A DNA stretch of 64,000 nucleotides from Paenibacillus catalpae (GTDB taxonomy: Bacteria > Bacillota > Bacilli > Paenibacillales > Paenibacillaceae). Shown piece by piece: positions 7,174 through 15,561 of this stretch. The position numbers and the translations under genes are program-made. The DNA lies in NCBI RefSeq assembly GCF_900112695.1, contig NZ_FOMT01000006.1, positions 548,148 to 612,147 of the forward strand. Direction: 5' to 3'. Numbering within the stretch: the first letter of the stretch is position 1; the number at the start of each line of letters is the position of its first letter. Under the pieces are notes generated by a model. That model had not been told where the DNA came from. It saw nothing but the letters and a program-made list of their open reading frames with translations, and did not search any database.

Positions 7174-9159
7174 GTGAAGGCTTATGTATATCTAGTATGT
7201 ATTGGAGGGGCGTGGTCTGCTCAGATGACGATTGCACCAGAGGTGGACCGGCTGTTTTGGATGGAGGATGGGCTTGCGGAGGCAGCTAGGGTGGTGGATG
7301 GCCGGCAAAGTGGAAGGAAGAGTAGGGAGAAGCTACGGAGTAAAGCCGTGGAGCTGAGGTTAAAAGGGGAGCGGGTGGAGGAAGGCCTGCTGTCGGAGGA
7401 AGCCTTGCCTTTAGGCGATGCGATTCGGTGCGTGGAATTGTGGCAAGGTGCCGGAGCTGCCCGGGGTGAGGCGGGCAAAGCTTGCGGGCCGCTGGCTTCG
7501 CTTGCGGCCTGTGTGGAGCAGGCGCGCCGCGAAGCGTCTGGCGCGCTTGTGGGGCCGGGCGGGCAGGCTGCAGGCGATGCCAGCCTGCCCGCCCGGCAGT
7601 GGGCGCGAGCCGCCGCTGAAGCGGGCGGCTCTAGCCCGGGCTCCGCGCGCGCGGCTGCTCGCGCGCGGGAGGCCATGGCGGCCGCTGCGCAGCGGGCCGC
7701 CGCGGCCTTGCAGGGCCGTGCGCTGCTTCGCAGCGAAGCGCACGCCCTGCTTGAGGGCGCCGCCGCCGATATTGGCGGCGCACTGCAATTAGCGCAGCTG
7801 CTAGGCTGGCTGCGCCTCACTGGCGCTGTCGCCGCCGGGAACGGCCGGCGGCGGCGCGAGTGCCGCTGCAGGCGATGCGGCAGCGGCGAAGCGCACATGC
7901 ACCGCACGGCTTGCGCGGCGTGCGGGCGCATGTGCGCCTATTGCTCGGCATGCCTCACCATGGGGCGCAGCCGCGAATGCGAGCTGCTGGTGCTTGGCAT
8001 GCCTGCACCGCCATTACCGGCCGATTCTATTCCGGCCGACTTGCACAAATGGCAGCTCAGCCCCGCGCAAGCTGCCGCCACCGGATCGGCGCTTCGATTC
8101 ATCGAAGCGCCGCACCAGTCACAGCAGAGCAAAGAATTCCTCCTCTGGGCCGTCACCGGCGCCGGCAAGACGGAAATGATCTTTCCGCTTGTCGAGTCGG
8201 TCCTTATCCGGGGCGGCAGAGCCTTAATTGCAACACCTAGAAGGGATGTTGTTATCGAGCTTGACCCGCGCATTCGGCGTGCTTTTCCCGACGCAAGGGT
8301 GGTCACCTTATATGGCGGCAGCGAGCAGCGCTGGGAAGCGGGCGATATAACGTTAGCAACCACGCATCAGCTGATGCGGTTCTATCTAGCTTTTGATCTG
8401 GTGATTATCGACGAGCTTGATGCGTTTCCCTACCATGGAGATCCGATCTTGCATTTTGCGGCAGACAAAAGCCGCGCGCCTCATGCGCCAAAGCTGCTGC
8501 TGTCTGCTACGCCGCCAACTGAGCTTCAACGTAGAGCGAGGAGTGGTCAATTGCCCCATGCGAGAGTACCTGTCCGTTATCATCGTCATCCGCTGCCTGT
8601 GCCCCAGCTGATACGTACACCGTCCGTTGCCAAGCTGCTTCAGGCCAAAAGTCTGCCGAGAGCACTGCTTGCCGCTTTGAATCACTCTCTGGCTAGAGGC
8701 GCCCAGCTATTCTTATTTGTCCAGCGGATCTCACAGGTTGAACCGATGGCCAAGCTTCTGCGGACAGTACTCAAACAGTCAGCTGTCGAAGGGACCTCGT
8801 CCCAAGATCCGCTTAGAGCGGATAAAGTAAGCAGATTCCGCAAGGGCCAGATCCGGGTTCTCGTAACCACGACTATTCTGGAGCGGGGAGTGACGATTCC
8901 GCGCAGTGATGTTTATATTCTCGATGCGGACGGACGATTGTTTGACGAGGCATCACTCGTACAAATGGCAGGAAGGGCCGGGCGTTCGGGAGATGATCCG
9001 AATGGCTTCGTCTATTTTTGCGGAAGGGAGCGCTCCCGGTCCCAAATCTCAGCTGTCCGCCATATTCGCGGAATGAACCGGATAGCCGGAAAGCAAGGAT
9101 ACTTAATCCAAGAAGGAACAGCCACGCGTACCTTTTGGAGCCGCTTGTTAAAGCGGTGA
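7174..9159 (+). CDS. comFA: Competence ATP-dependent DNA helicase ComFA
   Basis: A 661-aa superfamily 2 helicase-like protein of the DNA-uptake machinery, thought to drive single-stranded DNA import at the membrane. It has a four-cysteine zinc module (CRCRRCGSGE through CSACLTMGRSREC, residues about 230-269), a Walker A motif with GAGKT (about 332-336), DELD (about 413) and SATPP. I start it at GTG 7174 because GGGAGGGG lies 6 nt upstream and the longer in-frame ATG at 7102 lies before a terminator hairpin. Residues about 89-225 are an Ala/Arg-rich, very GC-rich extension, so the protein is much longer than the roughly 460-aa B. subtilis ComFA. comFC follows 60 bp later. Confidence 0.92.
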   Translation: MKAYVYLVCIGGAWSAQMTIAPEVDRLFWMEDGLAEAARVVDGRQSGRKSREKLRSKAVELRLKGERVEEGLLSEEALPLGDAIRCVELWQGAGAARGEAGKACGPLASLAACVEQARREASGALVGPGGQAAGDASLPARQWARAAAEAGGSSPGSARAAARAREAMAAAAQRAAAALQGRALLRSEAHALLEGAAADIGGALQLAQLLGWLRLTGAVAAGNGRRRRECRCRRCGSGEAHMHRTACAACGRMCAYCSACLTMGRSRECELLVLGMPAPPLPADSIPADLHKWQLSPAQAAATGSALRFIEAPHQSQQSKEFLLWAVTGAGKTEMIFPLVESVLIRGGRALIATPRRDVVIELDPRIRRAFPDARVVTLYGGSEQRWEAGDITLATTHQLMRFYLAFDLVIIDELDAFPYHGDPILHFAADKSRAPHAPKLLLSATPPTELQRRARSGQLPHARVPVRYHRHPLPVPQLIRTPSVAKLLQAKSLPRALLAALNHSLARGAQLFLFVQRISQVEPMAKLLRTVLKQSAVEGTSSQDPLRADKVSRFRKGQIRVLVTTTILERGVTIPRSDVYILDADGRLFDEASLVQMAGRAGRSGDDPNGFVYFCGRERSRSQISAVRHIRGMNRIAGKQGYLIQEGTATRTFWSRLLKR

Positions 9160-9219
9160 GGCATAATCCATATCATCCATACGCACGAAGCTCCACTCAA
9201 AAAAAGAAGGAGGTCTACC

Positions 9220-10116
9220 ATGCTCCAGCTGCTCCGACAGCTTTTTCAGCGCTCGACACATGACATCCAGCAGGCTTTGCAGTGGCTGAACACAAGTTCA
9301 TCCGAATGTCCCTTCTGCGGAAAAGGATTAAGCAAAACTCTCCTATCTCCGTCATTTCTCAAATCAGGAGGACTCCAAGCCTATCTCTCCTATCTGCCGT
9401 CCTCCTTCATTCAATCGGTTTGCTCTTCCTGCCAGGCAGCAATACCATGGCTAACACCAATAAAATGCCGGATTTGCGGGAGAGGAATCACCTGTACCGA
9501 CTGTGTCCGCCGGACGGATGCCCGATTTATAGCAAATCGGAGCGCGGTTCAGTACAGCAGCGAGATGAGAGAATGGCTTGCCCAATACAAGTATCGCGGC
9601 AATGAGAGGCTGGAGCATATGCTTGCCCAGATGATGCTCCCTGCTTTTGCAGCTATTACGAAGGAAGCAGCCTTTCGCACACAACCCTCTTCTCCCGATG
9701 AAGTCAGCAGCTCATCCTCCTTCTGGGATGCCATTACCTTTGTGCCGGTCAGCTCGGAGCGGGCAGAGGAGAGGGGCTTTAATCAGGCGGAGCGTTTTGC
9801 TTCGATACTTTCCGGATACCATCATATTCCGCTCTATGATCTGCTCATCCGGCAGCGTCATACGGAGAAGCAAAGCTTTAAGACCCGATCCGAACGTATG
9901 AAGGATACGAGGCGCTTATTTCAAGCGAAGCCGGAGACAATGGGCCTTTTGCATACATCACTTTCAAACTCTTTAGCACCCTCCCGTCCTATCCGTCTTC
10001 TGCTCATTGACGACATCTATACCACGGGCAGTACCATTCAGGCCTGCGCGACTGCGCTGCATGAGCAGGCATCTATTTCTCTCGCTATTTATGCCCTGAC
10101 ATGGGCGAGATCCTAG
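9220..10116 (+). CDS. comFC: ComF-family phosphoribosyltransferase-like protein
   Basis: A 298-aa ComFC/GntX family protein of the competence DNA-uptake system. Cysteine pairs CPFC, CSSC, CRIC and CTDC in the first 90 residues form zinc-ribbon modules. The middle has FVPVSSERAEERGFNQAE. The phosphoribosyltransferase signature LLLIDDIYTTGST lies at about 261-273. Start ATG 9220 has AAGGAGG 8 nt upstream. It is probably cotranscribed with comFA. In Bacilli the comF operon is induced by ComK; I did not identify a ComK box. Confidence 0.9.
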   Translation: MLQLLRQLFQRSTHDIQQALQWLNTSSSECPFCGKGLSKTLLSPSFLKSGGLQAYLSYLPSSFIQSVCSSCQAAIPWLTPIKCRICGRGITCTDCVRRTDARFIANRSAVQYSSEMREWLAQYKYRGNERLEHMLAQMMLPAFAAITKEAAFRTQPSSPDEVSSSSSFWDAITFVPVSSERAEERGFNQAERFASILSGYHHIPLYDLLIRQRHTEKQSFKTRSERMKDTRRLFQAKPETMGLLHTSLSNSLAPSRPIRLLLIDDIYTTGSTIQACATALHEQASISLAIYALTWARS

Positions 10117-10210
10117 CGGATAATATCCTCTGCAAGATTACTAGTGAAAAAACTCCCAATATCCGTTAAAATAAACCCTATCTACTCTTGATTGCTGGAA
10201 TGGGGAAACG

Positions 10211-10630
10211 ATGATGAATTTAGACAATTGTCCTCGGTGCGGAAAGCTGTTTGCGAAAAATTTTCGTGACGTCTGTCCTGCATGTATTCGGGATATTGAT
10301 AAAGAATACGAATTGTGCTCCACGTACTTGCGTGAGAATAAAGGCGCGATCATAACCGAGCTGCACGAGGCAACGGGTGTATCGATCAAACAAATCACGA
10401 AGTTTATTAAAGAAGGACGGATTTCGCTCTTAAATGCCCCGAGTCTTATGTATCCTTGCGAAGTATGTGGTACACTGATTAGGGAAAACAATATCTGCGG
10501 CAATTGCCGTGCACGGTTATTGAAGGATACTCAGCGCATGCACGAGGACGAGGCAAGGAATGCTTCTCATCGTTCGGAAGAGAGAGTATCTTACAAAGGC
10601 ATTGATAAGTACAAAAACAGGTTAAATTAA
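10211..10630 (+). CDS. yvyF: Flagellar operon zinc-finger protein YvyF
   Basis: 139 aa with two treble-clef cysteine pairs at the N-terminus (CPRCGK, CPACIRD) and two more near the C-terminus (CEVCG, CGNCRAR). The middle helix (HEATGVSIKQITKFIKEGRI) resembles a MerR/HTH-like segment. Length and position between comFC and flgM match YvyF, the TIGR03826-type flagellar operon protein, whose function is not settled; a regulatory role is inferred. Tandem ATGs at 10211 and 10214 leave the start ambiguous by one codon. A terminator follows. Confidence 0.88.
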   Translation: MMNLDNCPRCGKLFAKNFRDVCPACIRDIDKEYELCSTYLRENKGAIITELHEATGVSIKQITKFIKEGRISLLNAPSLMYPCEVCGTLIRENNICGNCRARLLKDTQRMHEDEARNASHRSEERVSYKGIDKYKNRLN

Positions 10631-10673
10631 TATTTTGTCCCATAACTTGGCCTATTCATTTTCAAACTTACTG

Positions 10674-10708
10674 AACCGATAATACTGTTAAAGGTTATCG
10701 GTTTTTTT
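10674..10708 (+). terminator. Terminator after yvyF
   Basis: AACCGATAA and TTATCGGTT are perfect 9-bp arms around a 12-nt loop, followed by seven Ts. Confidence 0.9.
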
Positions 10709-10737
10709 CTATTGTGTAACTAAAGAGGTGATTATCC

Positions 10738-11010
10738 ATGAAGATAAATGAAACGAATCGGATCGGCGCATACAACTACTACCAGAAGCAGATGGAACAA
10801 CGGGTTGATGGTGCAAATAAGAAGAAACAGAAGGATGTCGTAGAGATCTCGGCGGAGGCGAAGGAAATGCTCTCCAATACCCAAGCAAACAGCCCTGAGC
10901 GGCAAAAACGCATCGAAGAGCTCAAGCAATCCGTGTCTGCCGGTACGTATAAGGTTGATGCCGGGAGAATCGCTGACAAGCTGCTTCCATACCTGAAGGG
11001 TGATGAGTAG
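10738..11010 (+). CDS. flgM: Anti-sigma-D factor FlgM
   Basis: A 90-aa FlgM family protein that holds sigma-D inactive until the hook-basal body is complete. The N-terminus is polar and probably disordered. The C-terminal half (VVEISAEAKEM ... RIEELKQSVSAGTYKVDAGRIA) is the typical sigma-28-binding helix region. Start ATG 10738 follows AGAGGTG. It abuts flgN with no gap (stop at 11008-11010, ATG at 11011), showing tight coupling with the hook-filament junction genes. It follows a terminator, so a promoter should lie in 10640-10737, but I could not place one firmly. Confidence 0.93.
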   Translation: MKINETNRIGAYNYYQKQMEQRVDGANKKKQKDVVEISAEAKEMLSNTQANSPERQKRIEELKQSVSAGTYKVDAGRIADKLLPYLKGDE

Positions 11011-11514
11011 ATGAACGAACATATCCGTCAGATTTTACTTACTTTGCAGGAGCTGCTGGATGCTCATCGTGAGCTTATCCAGCATGCCAATGAGAAGACG
11101 GAAGCCATCCGAACGGAAAATGTTGAAGCGGTATCGCTCATTACGAGTCGCGAGAGAAAAAGCGTGCAGCGTATTGTCGATCTGGAGCAAACCCGTCTCC
11201 TTCAAGTAGGAAGGTATACGGTTGAACAAGGGCTGCGCAATATGCGTTCTCTAAAGATGGAGAAACTCATTCAGATGGTCTACCATGCCGAACAGAAGCT
11301 GGAACTTCAGCAAATGTGGCGGGAGCTGTCTGCCGCGATTAAGACACTGCAGGATGTGAATACATTTAATCAGCAGCTGATTCGAATGAATCTGGATTAC
11401 TTGCAATTCACCCAGGATCTGCTCCTTGGCGCGCCGGAGGACGAGGTTACTTATCATCGCGCCGTACAAGGGATGAACGTGCAGCGTGCTAGTCGCTATA
11501 ATCTCAAGACTTAA
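11011..11514 (+). CDS. flgN: Flagellar export chaperone FlgN
   Basis: A 167-aa, largely alpha-helical protein (YvyG/FlgN family). FlgN is the cytosolic export chaperone for the hook-filament junction proteins FlgK and FlgL, encoded directly downstream. Predicted long helices cover almost the whole chain, including the typical LLDAHRELIQHANEKTEAI region. It starts immediately after the flgM stop codon, and the flgK ATG lies 21 nt after its stop. Assignment rests on length, helicity and strict gene order. Confidence 0.9.
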   Translation: MNEHIRQILLTLQELLDAHRELIQHANEKTEAIRTENVEAVSLITSRERKSVQRIVDLEQTRLLQVGRYTVEQGLRNMRSLKMEKLIQMVYHAEQKLELQQMWRELSAAIKTLQDVNTFNQQLIRMNLDYLQFTQDLLLGAPEDEVTYHRAVQGMNVQRASRYNLKT

Positions 11515-11535
11515 GCATAGAGAGGACAAGATACG

Positions 11536-13092
11536 ATGGCATCTACATTTCATGGTCTGGAGACCGCGAAACGAAGCATCTTCACCACTCAGACCGCGCT
11601 GAATACGACAGGTCATAATATCTCGAATGCGAATACAGTAGGCTATTCCCGGCAGCGGGTTAACTTCACTGCAGCTCGTCCAATTGAAGCCTATGGCTAT
11701 TCTCACTCCACAGCTGCAGGACAACTTGGTACTGGCGTGGAAGCGAGCTCAATTACCCGGGTGAGGGACAAGTTTTTGGACAGCCAGTTTCATAGTGAAT
11801 ACAAGTGGCTCGGCAATTATACCGTCCAGGCAGATACGCTTGAGAAGTTGGAAACCATCGTAAATGAGCCAAGTGACACGGGCCTGCAGACGGTAATCTC
11901 GAATTTTTGGAATAGTTGGTCGGATATAAGTAAAACACCAGAAAGCTCGGATGGCCGGGCTGTACTTGTTGAACAGACGAAGGCCATGATGGATGCTTTT
12001 AACTATACATACAAACAGCTTACTGATTTGAAAACGGATTTGTCGGAAAATGCTCAAATTAACCTTGATAACCTCAAGTCGATCTCGGGCACAATCGCCA
12101 ACTTGAACGGACAAATCCAGCGTATTGAAGGAATCGGCGATGATGCTAATGACCTGCGGGATCAAAGGGATGCTCTGGTAGATGAACTATCCGGTCTCGC
12201 TAATATCAAGGTGTCTGATTTATCCGACGGTTATACGATTACAATGGGCAATGTGACCTTGGTTGTGGGTAAGACTGCGGAAGGATCACAAGGATTGACT
12301 TTAGATGATATGGCAAGTGCGATAGAGAACGGTGATTTAAGTAACGGCGCTATCTACGGTACTATTCAGTCGCGTGACAAATATGTACAAGGTTATATAG
12401 AGCAGCTGGATCAAATGGCTAACACAATCGCAAATGGCGATATTGAGGTCACAATTCCTAAAGGTTCGGTATTGCCCGAAGGTACGGTGCTTAACGGTGT
12501 AACCTACACAGGGGCTAACCGCACGCTGACGGAGGATCTGAAAGTTACCGTTCAAGGCTTGAACGGCCTGCATCAGCTGGGCTATACGATGAACGGGGAG
12601 CAAGGTGAACCGCTGTTCACGGATGCTGACGGCAATATCGATAATTTAACCGCAGCTAATATCCAATTGAATCCGAAGATAGCAGCTGACCCTACATTGC
12701 TAGCAACTTCCATGAAAGTGACTCTTAACGCAGATGGAACGGAATCAGTTGTATCAGGCAACAATTCAATGGCAGTTCTGATGTCCCAGGCTCGCGATAC
12801 AAAATTTGCTTTTGACGGTACAGACAATAACACAATCAATGGATTCCTTCGCTCTGTTGTTGGCCAATTAGGTGTGCAGTCCAAGGAAACGCAACGTTTG
12901 CAGTCGAATCAAAAAACGATTGTTGAGCAGGTAGATTCACGCCGGATGTCTGTCAGCGGGGTATCGCTTGATGAAGAAATGTCTGATCTCGTGAAGTTCC
13001 AGCATGCGTACAATGCATCTGCACGTGTGATGACCGTTATCGACGAAACGCTTGATCGTATCATCAACAGCATGGGCCGTGTCGGCCTGTAA
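11536..13092 (+). CDS. flgK: Flagellar hook-associated protein 1 FlgK
   Basis: 518-aa hook-filament junction protein, exported by the flagellar type III system. The N-terminal rod/hook signature is clear (TTGHNISNANTVGYSRQRV, residues about 24-42). The C-terminal helix ends in the family pattern DEEMSDLVKFQHAYNASARV and a hydrophobic tail (DETLDRIINSMG). AGAGAGGAC precedes ATG 11536. It forms the first junction zone, with flgL next in the operon. Confidence 0.96.
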   Translation: MASTFHGLETAKRSIFTTQTALNTTGHNISNANTVGYSRQRVNFTAARPIEAYGYSHSTAAGQLGTGVEASSITRVRDKFLDSQFHSEYKWLGNYTVQADTLEKLETIVNEPSDTGLQTVISNFWNSWSDISKTPESSDGRAVLVEQTKAMMDAFNYTYKQLTDLKTDLSENAQINLDNLKSISGTIANLNGQIQRIEGIGDDANDLRDQRDALVDELSGLANIKVSDLSDGYTITMGNVTLVVGKTAEGSQGLTLDDMASAIENGDLSNGAIYGTIQSRDKYVQGYIEQLDQMANTIANGDIEVTIPKGSVLPEGTVLNGVTYTGANRTLTEDLKVTVQGLNGLHQLGYTMNGEQGEPLFTDADGNIDNLTAANIQLNPKIAADPTLLATSMKVTLNADGTESVVSGNNSMAVLMSQARDTKFAFDGTDNNTINGFLRSVVGQLGVQSKETQRLQSNQKTIVEQVDSRRMSVSGVSLDEEMSDLVKFQHAYNASARVMTVIDETLDRIINSMGRVGL

Positions 13093-13122
13093 TCTAATAG
13101 ATAGAGCCGGAGGTGCAGCCAC

Positions 13123-14082
13123 GTGGCATTGCGCGTAACGCAAACAATGATGTCTTCTCAAATGCTTAGCAACATTACAAACAACATGAACAGTATGAAT
13201 AAGCTGCAAAACCAACTTTCTACCGGGAAAGCAATCAATAAGCCTTCAGATGATCCAGTTGGTATTACTTTTGCTTTGCGGTATCGCGGTGAGATTGCTT
13301 CTAATGATCAATATACAGATAACGCAGATGCGGCTTTGTCATCATTGGAATATATGGATACTACCATTGGTCAGGCAACGGATATCGTTCAACGGTTTCG
13401 TGAATTGATCGTTAAAGGCGCAAATGGTACGCTCGAACAAACAAGTCTCACAGCTATTCAGACAGAGGTTTCGCAGTTGTACAATCAAATGGTTGAAATC
13501 GGAAACAGCCAGTTTAACGGAAAACAGATGTTTAATGGCGAACAGACAAGTGTTAAACCATATTCTACAATCGGATTGGATCAGGTGACTGATCCCTTGG
13601 CTGATCCTCCTCAACTAAAAGCATTCAGCAGCCAGACCGATACCGGAAGCATCAATTATGAGCTGTCACCGGGCATGACAATGGAAGTAAACATTACCGG
13701 AAATGATGTTTTTGGAGACCCGGTTAGTAATGAGTCCGATACAACAAGTGATAACTTGTTCCAGCTTATGCATCGTGCCTATGATATGTTGGGTTCAGGT
13801 GATCAGGAAGGGTTAACAAGTCTGCTCGGTCAGATTGATACGCGAATGAACACCATGCTGACGGCAAGAGCTCAGATTGGCGCGCGTGTTAACCGTGTGG
13901 AAATTGTACAAGGCAGACTGTCGGATGTGGATGTTAATCTCCAGCAGATGCAGCAAAAAGTAGAAGATGTCGATATGGCACAAGCTATTACAAATATCAC
14001 CACCTTGGAGAACGTTTATCAAGCGTCATTATCCGCAGGTGCTAAAATCATTCAGCCTAGCCTTGTAGACTTCTTGAGATAG
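13123..14082 (+). CDS. flgL: Flagellar hook-associated protein 3 FlgL
   Basis: 319-aa second junction protein, homologous to flagellin at both ends. The N-terminus has the flagellin-like LQNQLSTGKAINKPSDDP (residues about 27-44). The C-terminus has DVDMAQAITNITTLENVYQA and ends in LVDFLR. GTG at 13123 follows CCGGAGGTG and is preferred as start. It forms the adaptor between FlgK and the Hag filament. Confidence 0.95.
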   Translation: MALRVTQTMMSSQMLSNITNNMNSMNKLQNQLSTGKAINKPSDDPVGITFALRYRGEIASNDQYTDNADAALSSLEYMDTTIGQATDIVQRFRELIVKGANGTLEQTSLTAIQTEVSQLYNQMVEIGNSQFNGKQMFNGEQTSVKPYSTIGLDQVTDPLADPPQLKAFSSQTDTGSINYELSPGMTMEVNITGNDVFGDPVSNESDTTSDNLFQLMHRAYDMLGSGDQEGLTSLLGQIDTRMNTMLTARAQIGARVNRVEIVQGRLSDVDVNLQQMQQKVEDVDMAQAITNITTLENVYQASLSAGAKIIQPSLVDFLR

Positions 14083-14093
14083 GAAGGGTTCTA

Positions 14094-14663
14094 ATGGCGA
14101 TTGGTCAGATTCAAATTCATCAGCAGCCAGCCTTAATAGGGATCCAGGTAAGACCTGCGGAGCAACGTATTGAGCAGCCGCAGGCTTCCGTCGATATGCG
14201 GCAGATTCCAGCGAAGCTGTCTATTGAGCAGCCTATGGGTGTTCTGGAAGTTAATCAGGATAGGGCATGGGATGCATTAGGATTAGCTAACAACCTGGAA
14301 GTATCGAGTAGAATTTATTCGCAAGCCAAAGAAATTGCGCTTCAGGGTGTAGCCCGTCGGATGGAAGAAGGGCGGCAGCTGGCGGATCTTGCACATGTAA
14401 AGAATAATCCAGTCGCAAGCCTGTCGAAAGACTGGCAGATCGAAGGGCCGTCGATGCCCGTTACAGGGCCGGCTTCTATTGATAATGTAGATGTATCTTT
14501 TACACCGGGCAAAGTACAGATATCCGTTGAGCAGGGCGGTGTTGACTTGAATGTCACACCTAATCGTCCTATTCATGAATATACGCCGGGCAAAGCAGAA
14601 ATCTACATGCGTCAATATGCATCCGTGCAGATTACACCGCCAAGCATAGATACCTTTCTGTAG
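14094..14663 (+). CDS. DUF6470 (YviE-like) protein
   Basis: 189 aa, rich in short beta repeats. The motifs IQIHQQPALIGI near the start and GKVQISVEQGGVDLNV near residue 145 are typical of YviE, now DUF6470, which lies at this position between flgL and fliW in B. subtilis. Function is not established. The start ATG at 14094 lies 11 nt after the flgL stop, so it is cotranscribed. A terminator-like hairpin follows, separating it from fliW. Confidence 0.82.
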   Translation: MAIGQIQIHQQPALIGIQVRPAEQRIEQPQASVDMRQIPAKLSIEQPMGVLEVNQDRAWDALGLANNLEVSSRIYSQAKEIALQGVARRMEEGRQLADLAHVKNNPVASLSKDWQIEGPSMPVTGPASIDNVDVSFTPGKVQISVEQGGVDLNVTPNRPIHEYTPGKAEIYMRQYASVQITPPSIDTFL

Positions 14664-14701
14664 CGGTGATTTTACAAGTCTCATAGAATTAGGTTTAATA
14701 A

Positions 14702-14756
14702 ACTATAGGCCTTCAACGTATATGCCTTATATACGAGGTCTGTAGTTTTCTTTTTT
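14702..14756 (+). terminator. Terminator or attenuator before fliW
   Basis: ACTATAGGCC (14702-14711) pairs with GGTCTGTAGT (14737-14746), allowing one G-U. An inner stem is CGTATA/TATACG, and TTTTCTTTTTT follows. It would limit readthrough from the flgM-DUF6470 operon into fliW-csrA. I saw no convincing separate promoter for fliW. Confidence 0.7.
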
Positions 14757-14782
14757 ATCTTGTAGACGAAGAGGGGATTCGA

Positions 14783-15163
14783 TTGACTACATACCAGTTT
14801 GATAACGGAATACCGGGCTTTGAACACCTGCAACAATTTACATTGTCTGAAGTAGAGGGAGAATTACCGGTAAGGCTGATGCAATCCGTTGAGGATGAGA
14901 ATATCACGTTTCTTATTGCCAACCCCTTTTTCTTTTATAATGAATATGAATGGGATTTACCGGAGTCGGTCATACAAGAATTAAGCCTAACCGACGAAAA
15001 GGATGTAGAGGTCTGGTCGATCATTACGTTAAATCCGGATCCTATGAAATCGACGATAAACCTACTTGCGCCGATCGTTCTGAACAAGTCAACAAATCGC
15101 GGCAAGCAGCACATCATTCATGACCATGCCTTTAGTTCAAGAGCCCCTTTATATCAAGCCTAA
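14783..15163 (+). CDS. fliW: Flagellar assembly factor FliW
   Basis: 126-aa FliW. It binds CsrA and flagellin in turn: free FliW sequesters CsrA, and when unexported Hag accumulates it titrates FliW and frees CsrA to block hag translation. The sequence opens with the family pattern GIPGFEHLQQFTL and contains FLIANPFFFY and VWSIITLNPDP. Start TTG at 14783 has GAGGGGA 5 nt upstream; no better ATG exists in frame. csrA starts 11 nt after the stop, and hag follows, so the complete circuit is encoded here. Confidence 0.95.
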   Translation: MTTYQFDNGIPGFEHLQQFTLSEVEGELPVRLMQSVEDENITFLIANPFFFYNEYEWDLPESVIQELSLTDEKDVEVWSIITLNPDPMKSTINLLAPIVLNKSTNRGKQHIIHDHAFSSRAPLYQA

Positions 15164-15174
15164 GGAGGAACGAC

Positions 15175-15411
15175 ATGCTTGTATTATCCCGAAAGATAGA
15201 TGAGTCGATTATGATCGGTGGAAATATTGAAGTCGTTGTGCTTGGTGTCGAAGGTGACAATGTGAAAATTGGCATCCGAGCTCCTAAGGATATAGAAATA
15301 TTACGCAAAGAGCTCTATGCCAATATACAATCTTCTAACCGTGAAGCGGTGAGCAGCCTGCAGTCTTTAAATGATGTAGTCCAGCTGCTTAAACAGAATC
15401 GAAACAAATAA
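15175..15411 (+). CDS. csrA: Translational regulator CsrA
   Basis: 78-aa RNA-binding CsrA. The family N-terminus LVLSRKIDESIMIG, the GDNVKIGIRAPKDIEILRKE core and the usual length are all present. As a dimer it binds GGA motifs in mRNA leaders, and here its clearest candidate target is the hag leader just downstream. TAAGGAGG precedes ATG 15175. The next stretch carries a sigma-D promoter, so hag has its own transcript. Confidence 0.96.
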   Translation: MLVLSRKIDESIMIGGNIEVVVLGVEGDNVKIGIRAPKDIEILRKELYANIQSSNREAVSSLQSLNDVVQLLKQNRNK

Positions 15412-15443
15412 AATTAAAAATAGAAATTTTTGTTTTTCCTCTA

Positions 15444-15469
15444 TAAAATTCCTCGAATGCTGTCGATAT
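15444..15469 (+). promoter_or_regulatory. Sigma-D promoter of hag
   Basis: TAAA (15444-15447), 14 nt, then GTCGATAT (15462-15469): one base from the sigma-D -10 consensus GCCGATAT. It lies about 90 bp before the hag start, leaving a long untranslated leader. Confidence 0.85.
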
Positions 15470-15515
15470 AATTAATAAGCGCGGGGGAGGGGCGGCCGAC
15501 CCTTTCACCGTAAGC

Positions 15516-15554
15516 TTCCGCAAGGATGCGGAACTAACAGACATTCAGGGAGGA
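15516..15554 (+). promoter_or_regulatory. Predicted CsrA-binding sites in the hag leader
   Basis: TTCCGCA-AGGA-TGCGGAA (15516-15533) is a perfect 7-bp hairpin presenting GGA in its loop, and GCAAGGATG is close to the CsrA consensus. A second GGA lies in the RBS GGGAGGA (15548-15554). This matches the two-site arrangement known for B. subtilis hag, where CsrA bridging the sites blocks ribosome access. Confidence 0.75.
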
Positions 15555-15561
15555 AATAACA

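Noticed and set aside
7221..7931. Minus-strand frame of 236 aa within comFA
   Set aside because: Produced by the high G+C of the Ala-rich stretch, which lacks stop codons on both strands.
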